Below, piece by piece: positions 1 to 9,800 of a stretch of 64,000 nucleotides of DNA (its first letter is position 1; each line of letters opens with the position of its first letter). The DNA is taken from NCBI RefSeq assembly GCF_014054525.1, contig NZ_CP059564.1:630357-694356 (forward strand), in the 5' to 3' direction. This DNA comes from Alysiella filiformis. Its GTDB lineage: Bacteria > Pseudomonadota > Gammaproteobacteria > Burkholderiales > Neisseriaceae. The notes beneath the pieces were generated by a model. That model was not told where the DNA came from. It saw only the letters and a list, made by a program, of their open reading frames with translations, and did no database searches. The translations under genes were made by a program, and so were the position numbers.

Positions 1-25
1 GGCTGCCTGAATACCGATTTTCAAC

Positions 26-2872
26 TTACTTCAATTTATCCAATGCCACCTGAATTTTCGCCAATTTCTCTTGCAAATCAGCCAATTCCGCTTTATCTTT
101 TTCCACCAAATGCGCGGGGGCTTTGTCCACATAGCCTGCTTTGGACAATTTCGCGTTCAGTTTTTCCAAAGCCTTGTTCAGCTTTTCGGCTTCCTTGTTC
201 AGACGCGCGGTTTCGGCGGCTTTGTCCACTTCCACTTTCAGCATCAAACGCGCACCGTTGCAAATGGCAACAGGCGCATCTTCGTGTTCAGGCAGCGTGG
301 CGACCGCTTGCACTTCGGTCAATTTTGCCAAGGCGGGCAAATACGCCAACAGTTCGCCCAAATCGTCTGCCGTTTCCACAAACAAGGGGGCTTTGATGTT
401 GGGCGCGATGCCCATTTCGCCACGCAGATTGCGTACCGCGCCTGCCAAATCTTGCAAAGCAGACATTTTGCCAAAAGCGGCTTGGGTTTCGGTAATCGCG
501 TTTTCGTCAAAAATGGGGAAGGGCGCAAGCACAATGCTGTCTGAAACTTTGCGCTCGCACATGGGCGCGATGGTTTGCCACAATTCTTCGGTGATAAACG
601 GCATAATTGGGTGCAACAGGCGCAAGCTCACTTCCAATACGCGCAGTAAAGTGTGGCGTGTGGCGCGTTGGCGGCTGGCGCAACCGTTTTGTAATTGCAC
701 TTTTGCCAATTCCAAATACCAGTCGCAATAATCGTTCCAAATGAAGCTGTATAACAATTCTGCTGCCAAATCAAAACGATAAGTTTTATAGGCTTGGGTT
801 ACATCGCGTTCCACTTCGTTCAATCGCCCAATAATCCATTGGTCGGGGAAGGAATAGGCGCGTGGCTCGGTGGCAAATTCGCCATAGCCGCAGTCTTTGT
901 CTTCCGTATTCATTAAGACGAAGTTGGTGGCGTTCCAAATTTTGTTGCAGAAATTGCGATAACCTTCGGCACGTTTGAAATCAAAATTGATGTTGCGACC
1001 CAAACTTGCGTAGCTTGCCATGGTGAAACGCAAAGCGTCCGCGCCCATGGCTGGAATGCCTTCGGGGAACAATTTTTCGGTGGCGGCGCGAACCTGTGGC
1101 GCGGTTTCGGGTTTGCGTAAGCCTGTGGTGCGTTTTTCCAAAAGTTGTGGTAAATCAATGCCATCAATCAAATCCACAGGGTCTATCACATTGCCTTCGG
1201 ATTTGGACATTTTTTTGCCTTCGTGGTCGCGCACCATGCCGTGAATGTACACGGCTTTGAACGGCACTTTGCCTGTGAAGTGCATGGTCATGAACACCAT
1301 ACGCGCCACCCAGAAGAAAATAATCTCATAGCCCGTTACCAACACGCTGGACGGCAAAAAGGCTTTTAAATCATCGGTGTCTATGCCGTTGTCTGTCCAG
1401 CCCAATGTGGAAAATGGCACAAGGGCTGATGAAAACCATGTGTCCAACACGTCTGCATCGCGTTTCAAATTCAGGCTGCCTGAAAGTTTTTGTGCTTCTT
1501 CTTCGGTTTCGGCAACGTAAATGTTGCCCTGTTCATCGTACCACGCAGGAATTTGGTGTCCCCACCACAATTGACGCGAAATGCACCAATCGTCCAATTT
1601 CCGCATCCATTCGTTGTAGGTGTTAATCCAATTTTCAGGGATAAAGTGGATTTGTCCGCTTGCAAAGGCGTGTTGCGCTTTTTGTGCCAAACTCATGCCT
1701 TTGAACTCGGAATCGGGTTCGCCGCCGTTGGGCGTGGCGTGCATGTCCACAAACCATTGGTCGGTCAAAAGCGGTTCAATCACGCTGCCTGTGCGGTCGC
1801 CTTTGGGGGTCATGAGTTTATGTGGTTTGGTTTCAATGAGATAGCCTTGTGCTTGCAAATCGGCAACGATTTTTTTACGCGCTTCAAAGCGGTCAAGCCC
1901 AGCGTATTGTTCAGGCAGCCTGAAACCCTGTTGCGCCTCGTTGCGATAATCAAAAACTTGCGTTTCTGATAAAACTTTCGCCTCTAAATCAAAAATATTG
2001 ATTAAAAGCGTGTCGTGGCGTTTGCCGACTTGGTAATCGTTGAAATCGTGTGCAGGCGTGATTTTCACGCAGCCTGAACCGAAATCTTTTTCCACATATT
2101 CATCGGCAATCACAGGAATTTCACGCCCCGTGAGCGGCAAAATCACTTTTTTGCCAATCCAATGCGCGTAACGCGCGTCTTCGGGGTGAACGGCAACCGC
2201 CACATCGCCCAACAGCGTTTCAGGGCGCGTGGTGGCAACGGTTAAGCCTTCGGACGGATTGTCGGCAAACGGATAGCGAATGTGCCACATAAAGCCATCG
2301 GTTTCCACGTTTTCCACTTCCAAATCGGAAACGGCTGTGCCGAGAACAGGGTCCCAGTTTACCAAGCGTTTACCGCGATAAATCAAGCCTTGTTGATGCA
2401 ATTTCACAAACACTTTGGTAACGATGTTGGCGCGGGTTTCGTCCATGGTGAAATATTCGCGCGACCAGTCGGCAGAGCAACCCACGCGGCGCATTTGTTG
2501 GGTGATGGTGCCGCCAGATTGTTCTTTCCATTGCCACACTTTTGCCAAAAACGCCTCGCGCCCCAAATCATGACGCGAAATGTTTTGCGCGGCAAGTTGG
2601 CGTTCCACCACGATTTGTGTGGCAATGCCTGCGTGGTCGGTGCCGGGAATCCAAGCGGTGTTGCAGCCTTTCATGCGGTAATAGCGCGTCAAGCCGTCCA
2701 TAATGGTTTGGTTGAAGGCGTGTCCCATGTGCAGCGTGCCTGTAACATTGGGAGGCGGCAGTTGAATGGAAAACGCGTCTTTTTGCGCGAAATTGGGCTG
2801 AAAATAGCCGTTTTGTTCCCAATTTTGGTAATGTTTTTGTTCAATTTCTGATGGGTTGTATTTGGGGAGCAT
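26..2872 (-). CDS. valS: Valyl-tRNA synthetase
   Basis: Charges tRNA-Val with valine in the cytoplasm. The 948-residue protein has the class I signature HMGH at residues 48-51 within PPPNVTGTLHMGH, the KMSKS loop at about residues 554-558, and a C-terminal coiled-coil arm (ETARLNKEAEKLNKALEKL) typical of ValRS. The length is close to the E. coli enzyme (951). The reading frame stays open 34 codons further upstream, but those codons (PKAKSIFCRVVKG) come from a dispersed repeat that recurs near 60.9 kb, so the start at MLPKYNPSEIEQ is preferred. Internal uptake sequences encode the peptides LSGSLN and FRLPEQ, the second extending into an insertion-like stretch. Identification is secure. Confidence 0.97.
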   Translation of the reverse strand: MLPKYNPSEIEQKHYQNWEQNGYFQPNFAQKDAFSIQLPPPNVTGTLHMGHAFNQTIMDGLTRYYRMKGCNTAWIPGTDHAGIATQIVVERQLAAQNISRHDLGREAFLAKVWQWKEQSGGTITQQMRRVGCSADWSREYFTMDETRANIVTKVFVKLHQQGLIYRGKRLVNWDPVLGTAVSDLEVENVETDGFMWHIRYPFADNPSEGLTVATTRPETLLGDVAVAVHPEDARYAHWIGKKVILPLTGREIPVIADEYVEKDFGSGCVKITPAHDFNDYQVGKRHDTLLINIFDLEAKVLSETQVFDYRNEAQQGFRLPEQYAGLDRFEARKKIVADLQAQGYLIETKPHKLMTPKGDRTGSVIEPLLTDQWFVDMHATPNGGEPDSEFKGMSLAQKAQHAFASGQIHFIPENWINTYNEWMRKLDDWCISRQLWWGHQIPAWYDEQGNIYVAETEEEAQKLSGSLNLKRDADVLDTWFSSALVPFSTLGWTDNGIDTDDLKAFLPSSVLVTGYEIIFFWVARMVFMTMHFTGKVPFKAVYIHGMVRDHEGKKMSKSEGNVIDPVDLIDGIDLPQLLEKRTTGLRKPETAPQVRAATEKLFPEGIPAMGADALRFTMASYASLGRNINFDFKRAEGYRNFCNKIWNATNFVLMNTEDKDCGYGEFATEPRAYSFPDQWIIGRLNEVERDVTQAYKTYRFDLAAELLYSFIWNDYCDWYLELAKVQLQNGCASRQRATRHTLLRVLEVSLRLLHPIMPFITEELWQTIAPMCERKVSDSIVLAPFPIFDENAITETQAAFGKMSALQDLAGAVRNLRGEMGIAPNIKAPLFVETADDLGELLAYLPALAKLTEVQAVATLPEHEDAPVAICNGARLMLKVEVDKAAETARLNKEAEKLNKALEKLNAKLSKAGYVDKAPAHLVEKDKAELADLQEKLAKIQVALDKLK

Positions 2873-3064
2873 TTTGCGTGTGTCCTGATGATTAAAATGA
2901 TGAATTATAGCGGAGAAATGCGGTTTCAGGCTGCCTTTCACTACCCTGCAAAAAATGGATTTTGCCTTCGGCAACTTACTTTTTAAAAAAGTAAGCCAAA
3001 TACCTTACAATAAATCCATTTTATTTATTAAAAGCAATATTTTGTTGCTTTCTGGCTGCCTTTC

Positions 3065-3236
3065 AGTACACGACATTTTTTGATATTGCCACAAACCTAC
3101 CCCCTCCCCCTATGCAAGGGGGAGGGCTGGGGTGGGGGTTAGAAACGCAACGAGCCACCCCCACCCTAACCCTCCCCCGCCAGCAGGGGAGGGGACAGGT
3201 TGCAGGCAGCCTGAAAGATTTTTGTCGTGTACTGTA
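3065..3236. repeat. Inverted-repeat element with GC-rich palindromic core
   Basis: Bounded by CAGTACACGACA (3065-3076) and its inverse TGTCGTGTACTG (3225-3236). The core holds two inverted GC-rich blocks (CCCTCCCCCT and relatives) that read as the PAGEG-type repeat seen in many bacteria. A similar core occurs near 62.5 kb. There is no transposase, so this looks like a small non-autonomous or REP-like element. Confidence 0.6.
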
Positions 3237-3407
3237 GGGGCTAATGACAATTCGTTTCGCGATTGTTTTTTCATCAAAATTGCCAACTTCTGCGTCAAAA
3301 ATACGCGCCAATGGGTGGCATTGACGCGCATTTTTTCCTTGAATTTGACAGCGAAGCGGTGTTTGCCTGAAAAACCAACTTCGCGCCCAAATTGTCATTA
3401 GCCCCTA
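3235..3407. repeat. 173-bp element with perfect 18-bp terminal inverted repeats
   Basis: The ends are TAGGGGCTAATGACAATT (3235-3252) and its exact inverse (3390-3407). The interior has no convincing gene. It abuts the preceding element by two bases, so two small elements sit side by side inside a third. It resembles a miniature inverted-repeat transposable element by structure only. Confidence 0.6.
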
Positions 3408-3526
3408 TGGCTGCCTGAAAATATTATTTATGCACAAATCGTTGAGCATTCATTTATTTGGCTTACTTTTTTAAAAAGTAAGTTGCCGAAGGCAAAACTT
3501 TTATTTTGTCGTGCATTGTCAGGCTG

Positions 3527-3676
3527 AAACCTTTGCAAAACCTACTTTTAAACTGACGTAGGGGCGGATTTCATATCCGCCCTTCTTTCAATTTATTGAT
3601 AAGAATGAAAATTTCTGTGACCCTAAACGGGGCAGATATGAAATCTGCCCCTACAAACCGAGTTTTGCAAAGGTTT
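3527..3676. repeat. Family A dispersed repeat, complete copy
   Basis: A 150-bp element with ends AAACCTTTGCAAAAC and GTTTTGCAAAGGTTT. Internal arms spell GGGGCGGATTTCATATCCGCCC and its relative GGGCAGATATGAAATCTGCCC, each self-complementary. Whole or partial copies lie near 17.7, 34.2, 36.7, 43.4, 58.1, 62.4 and 63.9 kb. The ends resemble the GAGACCTTTGCAAAA terminus that I recall from neisserial IS1106-type (IS5 family) elements, so it may be a derivative of one; that link is inference. Confidence 0.65.
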
Positions 3677-3866
3677 CAGGCTGCCTGAAACTACGCAATC
3701 CATTTCTCCACAAAAATACTTGTTATTTAAACGTGTTTTGCCGAGCCGATGGGTGGCGAATGTGGGCTGAATGTGGTATCTTTACGCATTATTGAGTAAA
3801 ACGCACTAAAAAATTGGGTGCAATTTAACTGATTGATTTTAAAATATTAACTTGGAGTTAGGCATT

Positions 3867-6800
3867 ATGGCGAGCTACACCCTTAAAGTGATTCACAATG
3901 GTCAAACCGAACAAATGTTGTTGGCAAACAACCATGGTGCGCGTGTGCGTGCTGAAAAAAACACACAATATCAACTGTTTGATGAAAATGGTCGTTTGAT
4001 TGAGCAGCCACTTGTGGAGCAAATCGGCAATGATTTGTGGGTGTATGCAAAAGAAAGCGATGGCATGCCCGAGCTGGTGTTGCAAGACTTTGTGAACCAA
4101 TCGCCCATTTGGGATTGGCAACAGGTGGTGCAAAGCGGCAATTCTTTGATGACGGGCGGTGGCGATGTGGCTGCCGCTACGCTGCCTGAAACGGTGGCGG
4201 CGGTTAAAGCCAGTCAAGTGGCAAGCACTTCGGCTGCTGGTTTGTCGGGCGGTCAAGTGGCGGCTTTGGCAGGCTTGGCGGCTTTGGGTGTGGGCGCGGC
4301 GGTGGCTGGTGGTGGCGGTGGTTCGGATAAAGCCAATGAGACGAATGCGTCCAATACACCAACTGCGCCTAGCAATCCAGCTACGCCTAGCAACCCAACT
4401 GCGCCTAGCAATCCAGCTACGCCTAACACCCAAGTTACGCCTAACACCCAAGTTACGCCCAGCAATCCAGTAACGCCCAGCAATCCAGTAACGCCTAGCA
4501 ATCCAGTAACGCCTAGCAATCCAGTAACGCCTAGCAACCCTGTTACGCCTAGCAACCCTGTTACGCCTAGCAACCCTGTTACGCCTAGCAACCCTGTTAC
4601 GCCTAGCAATCCAGTTACGCCCAGCAATCCAACTGTGCCTAACAACCCAGTTACGCCTAGCAATCCAGTAACGCCTAGCAACCCTGTTACGCCCAGTAAT
4701 CCAGTAACGCCCAGCAATCCAGTAACGCCCAGCAATCCAGTAACGCCCAGCAATCCAGTAACGCCCAGCAATCCAGTAACGCCCAGCAATCCAGTAACGC
4801 CCAGCAATCCAGTAACGCCTAGCAATCCAGTAACGCCTAGCAACCCAACTGTGCCTAGCAACCCTGTTACGCCTAGCAATCCAACTGTGCCCAGCAACCC
4901 TGCTACGCCCAGCAATCCAGCTACGCCTAGCAATCCAGTAACGCCCAGCAATCCAGTAACGCCCAGCAATCCAGTAACGCCTAGCAATCCAGTAACGCCC
5001 AGTAATCCAACTGTGCCTAGCAATCCAGCTACGCCTAGCAATCCAGCTACGCCCAGCAATCCAGCTACGCCTAGCAATCCAGCTACGCCTAGCAATCCAG
5101 TAACGCCCAGCAATCCAGTAACGCCCAGCAATCCAGTAACGCCCAGCAATCCAGTTACACCTAGCAACCCAGCTGTGCCTAACAACCCTGTTACGCCTAG
5201 CAACCCAACTGCGCCCAGCAATCCAGCTACGCCCAGCAATCCAGCTACGCCTAGCAATCCAGCTACGCCCAGCAATCCAGTAACGCCCAGCAATCCAGTA
5301 ACGCCTAGCAATCCAGCTACGCCAGTGAATCCGACCACGCCAGTGAATCCGACCACGCCAGTGAATCCGACCACGCCAGTGAATCCGACCACGCCAGTGA
5401 ATCCGACCACGCCAGTGAATCCGACCACGCCAGTGAATCCGACCACGCCAGTGAATCCAACTGCGCCAACGAATCCAACTGCGCCAACGAATCCAACCGC
5501 GCCAACGAATCCAACCACGCCCACTTTGCCGACTGCGCCAACCCCCACGCCACCTGCGCCGCCAGCCAAACCTTTGCTTGCGCCCGAGGTGTCCATCCAT
5601 GAAATTCAGCCCATTCATTCGCGCAATCAATCTGGCTCTACCAAACTTTCAGGCAGCCTGAACGTGCAAAACGAGGGCGATGACATTGCGGTGGCGGTTA
5701 CGGTGCAATTTGGCGAACAAAAATTGGTCGCGAATGTGGCACAAGATAAAAAAACGTGGTCTTTGGTGGTTCAAAATGAAGATTTGGCATACGCGCAAGG
5801 CAATCCGAAAGTCAGCGTGTTTGCCAGCGTGAGCCGCGATGGTGCAACGGCTGAAACCTCATCAACAAGCCGCCATTATCAGGTGGACACCAAATTGTCG
5901 GAACCTGAAATTGTGGTGGTGCAAGGTTTGCCCGATATGACGCAAGGCTTGATTGCCGATGAATACACGCTTTCAGGCAGCCTGAACGGTGTGGATACCG
6001 ATGTGGTACGCACCGATGTGTGGGCGCAAATCAACGGCAAACCCCACCATGCCAAGGTAACGGGCAATACTTGGACTTTAACCCTGCCCAGCAGCGAATT
6101 GAACACCAATGTGGGCGAGGGCAGCCTGAATTTGCACGTTCAAGTGCAAGACAAGGCGGGCAATGTGCGCGATGGTAAAGTGTTTACCGAACATTACACC
6201 GTTGCCGCCGCCAAGCCCACTGCCGAAGCCTACGAACCCGAAATCCAAATTACCCATGTTGAAGTGGTCAATCAGGAAAACATCAAAGATGGCGTGATTC
6301 GCATAGCGGGCAAAAGCGTGGTACACAATGCCGACAGCGCACTTCATCAAGACATGATTGCGGTGGAAGTGCAAGTGAACGACCAAACTTTTGCTGCCAC
6401 CGCCAAAAGCGATTTGTTTGGGACTTGGGAAGTGGCGATTCCCGAAGCGGTTATCACACAAAAACAGGGCGACAACAGCATGAAAGCCATCATGCGCTTG
6501 TCTGCGCCTGCCAATAAGGAGGCAGACAGCACGGTGGCGTTTAAGGTGGACACGCACATCAGCGCACCCACGGTTACTTTGGACGAAGTACCCCAAATCA
6601 TCAATCAAAAATCATTGGAAAACCAAGATATTACCCTGCGTGGCACGGTAAGCAACCCCGATAATGACATTCAATCACATCAAGTTGAAGTGGACATTGC
6701 TGGTGTGAAACGCCTTGCACAGGTTGAAGGCAATCAATGGCATTTGACCGTGGGAACTCAGGATTTGGCAAAACAACAAGGCGAAAACCAAATCAGCGTC

Positions 6801-9800
6801 AAAGCCATTGCCACCGATATGATGGGCAACAGCAAGGCGAGCGAATGGTTGTCGCGCACTTATGTGGTGGACACGAAAATCACGGCACCTGATGTGTTGT
6901 TGTGGTCGGAGCCGATTGTGGTAAACACCAACAAGGCAAGATACCCTGTGGTGCTTTCAGGCAGCCTGAATCATGTGGACACCGAATCGCAAAAAGTGGA
7001 AGTGTGGGTCAAACACAATGACGGCACCGCCCAAAAAGCGCAATTAGACGGCAACACTTGGACATACAACCTGCCTGCTCTGGGCGACAATGCCCAACAA
7101 GGCACACACCAAGTGCAAGTGTATGCCACCGCCAGCGATGCGGCAGGCAATACCGCCACCAGTGCCACCGCCACAGGCACTTTCCATGTGGACACGATTT
7201 TGCACACCCCGCTCATTACCATAGACCCTGTGCCAGACATCAATCAATCGCAAGTGAATCAAACTTATGTGATTCAAGGCAAGGTAACTGAACGTGGCGA
7301 GGAAACATTTGGCAAAATCATTCAAGTGCGCATCAACGATAAAACGTACACGGCGGATTTGGTGGGCGAACGTTGGAGCGTGCAGGTTTCAGGCAGCGAT
7401 TTGGCGAGCAAAGTGGGCAAAAACACCGTTTTGGCGTGGCTGGAACAATATCACGATGCAGCAGGCAATTCGGCAAATGGTTCGGCTTTGACCTACAATG
7501 CTGAATACAATGTGATTGCCGACACCGCACCGCCTGCTACCCCTGTTGTGCCTGTGCAGCCTTTGAATAAGCCTGAAATTGGTTTCAACCCCATCAATCT
7601 CATCAATAAAGAGGCGTTGGCGGGCAAAACCTTGCTTTCAGGCAGCCTGAATTTGAACAACACCGATTTGAGCAATGTGGAAATTGAGGTTTTGGTGGGC
7701 AAAGGACACAAAGCCAATATCGCCCCCGACCAAAAATCGTGGCATTTGCTGATTGACAACAGCGAGTTGGCACAACAACAAGGCGACATCACAGCCCGTG
7801 TGCGTGTGAGCATTGTGGGCAACAATGGTTTGATTGAACGCACAACCGCCCATGCGAAATACCATGTGGACACGGAAATCCGCACCCCTGCGGTGGACCT
7901 TGCGCCACCTTTGCACAATTTGAATCAAGACGATGTGGCAAAAGCGCACACGCTTTCAGGCAGCCTGTATGATTTGGACGATGATTTGCAAAACAAAACG
8001 GTGGAACTCACGCTCAATGGTCAAGCGATTGACGCGCCCATTGCCATCAATGGCAACAAGTGGCATGTGGATTTGTCTGGCAGACAACTGACCGCGCAGC
8101 AGGGCAGCAACACGCTTGCGGTGAAAGCCACCGTTACCGATGACGCGGGCAACCGTGCCACATCAAAAGTGTTTGAACACACCTATCAGGTGGACACCGA
8201 TTTGGCAAAACCCACGGTACAAATCAAACCCATTACCGTGATAAACCAAAGCAAAGCAGAACAAATGCAAACCATTTCAGGCAGCATTAACGGTTTGCAA
8301 GAAGACGCGCGCGCCGAAATCAGCGTGGCAATCAACGACACAGGTACGCCCAAAATCGCCACTTGGAAAGACCGCAACACTTGGGAAATCAAACTTTCAG
8401 GCAGCGAACTGGCAAGCCAGCAAGGTCAAAACACCCTGAATATCCAAACCCAAGTGAGCGACAACGCTGGCAACCGCTTAACCATGAACGACACCGCCAC
8501 CTACACGGTGGACACACGCATTGGCATACCCCAAGTTCAAGTGCAAACCGCCGATTTCAAAAAATCGGCATTGGGCGAAAGCTACACGATTTCAGGCAGC
8601 ATTGTGGGCATGGACGAGGGCGACACGGTCAGCAGTTTGGCTGTGGTCGTGAATGGCTACATCGTGGAAAGCCAAAATGTGAAAGTGCAAGGCAACACTT
8701 GGACTGCCAGCAACATTCCCACCACCAGCCTGTTCGTGCCCGATGAACACACCGCCACCATGCCCAATGAAATCACCTTATCGGTGCATACGCGCGATGA
8801 GGCGGGCAACGAATCAGGGGGGACGGTCGCGCACGTCATCAATGTGATAAACGATGGCTACAACTCGCCATTGAATCAACCCAGCATTGGTTTAAACGAC
8901 ATTGCCACCATCAATGCCAACAATTTATCGGGCAAAACCCTGCTTTCAGGCAGCCTGAATTTGAACAACAGCCATTTGAACAAACGCGAAATCATCATCA
9001 AAGTGGGCGAAACCACGCACAAATTGACGGTGGAAGAGGGCGCAACATCGTGGTCATACGAATTGCCCAACCGCGAATTGGCAAAAGTGCAAGGCAACAA
9101 CAGCATTCAAGTGGACATTCATTTGAGCAAAAATGACGTTACCGCCCACAACAGCACCAGCAAAACCTATTTGGTGGACACGCAACTTGCCGTGCCTGTG
9201 TTGGAAATCAGCGACATCGCCCGCATTAACCAAGCCGCTTTGGACAAGCCGCAAATCTTGTCTGGCAAAATCATCGCCGATGCCGATGCCAACCATGAGG
9301 TGTGGGTCAGCATCAATGGCGGTGCGGCGCGTCCTGCCCAAGTGAATGGCAATGTGTGGACTTTGGCTGGCTTAACAGGACGCGATTTGGTGGGCAATCA
9401 GGGCGAAAATCGCATTAGCCTTACTGCCACATCGCGCGATGAAGCGGGCAATGTGCAAACCGCCACACCTGTTCACAAAACCTATTTGGTGGACACCGAA
9501 ATTGCCGAGCCCATCATCAAAGTGGACAACATCACCCACGACAACATCATCAACATCAAAGAAGCCGCCAACAGTGCCATTACCGTTTCAGGCAGCGTGC
9601 AAAATGCGCGTCATGGCGACAAGGTGGTGGTGCGCGTTGGCGAGCAAGACTTTGAAACAACCGTGCAAAATGGCAAATTCAGCTTGGCTGTCAATGCCAA
9701 AATGCTGGCAGAACGCAGCGACATCACCGTGAGCGTAACCGCCACCGATGATGCCGACAACAGCCGCGAGGGCAGCCTGAAACACGTTTATCAAGTGAAT

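Larger units (their letters stand above)
2960..3497. repeat. Mosaic repeat bounded by a perfect 42-bp inverted repeat
   Basis: Positions 2960-3001 and 3456-3497 are perfect inverted copies of one 42-bp sequence, itself containing a hairpin around CTTACTTTTTTAAAAAGTAAG. The outer parts (about 2990-3060 and 3409-3497) align by eye with a contiguous stretch at about 60770-60930. The material between 3060 and 3410 therefore looks inserted. No gene is supported here; the translated PHPNPPPPAGEG-type frames are repeat-derived. This and the next three entries fill the gene-free stretch between valS and the adhesin. Confidence 0.7.

Noticed and set aside
2873-2974. 34-codon N-terminal extension of ValS
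   Set aside because: The codons belong to a dispersed repeat also found near 60.9 kb; the family N-terminus starts at MLPKYNPSEIEQ.
3063-3401. Open frames with PHPNPPPPAGEG-type peptides
   Set aside because: They arise from GC-rich palindromic repeats that occur in non-coding gaps, here and near 62.5 kb.
4253-5596. Long minus-strand frame coding a GLLGVT-type repeat protein
   Set aside because: It is the reverse of the 18-bp proline repeat of the adhesin; the repeat lacks stops in several frames. No ribosome site and no family likeness.
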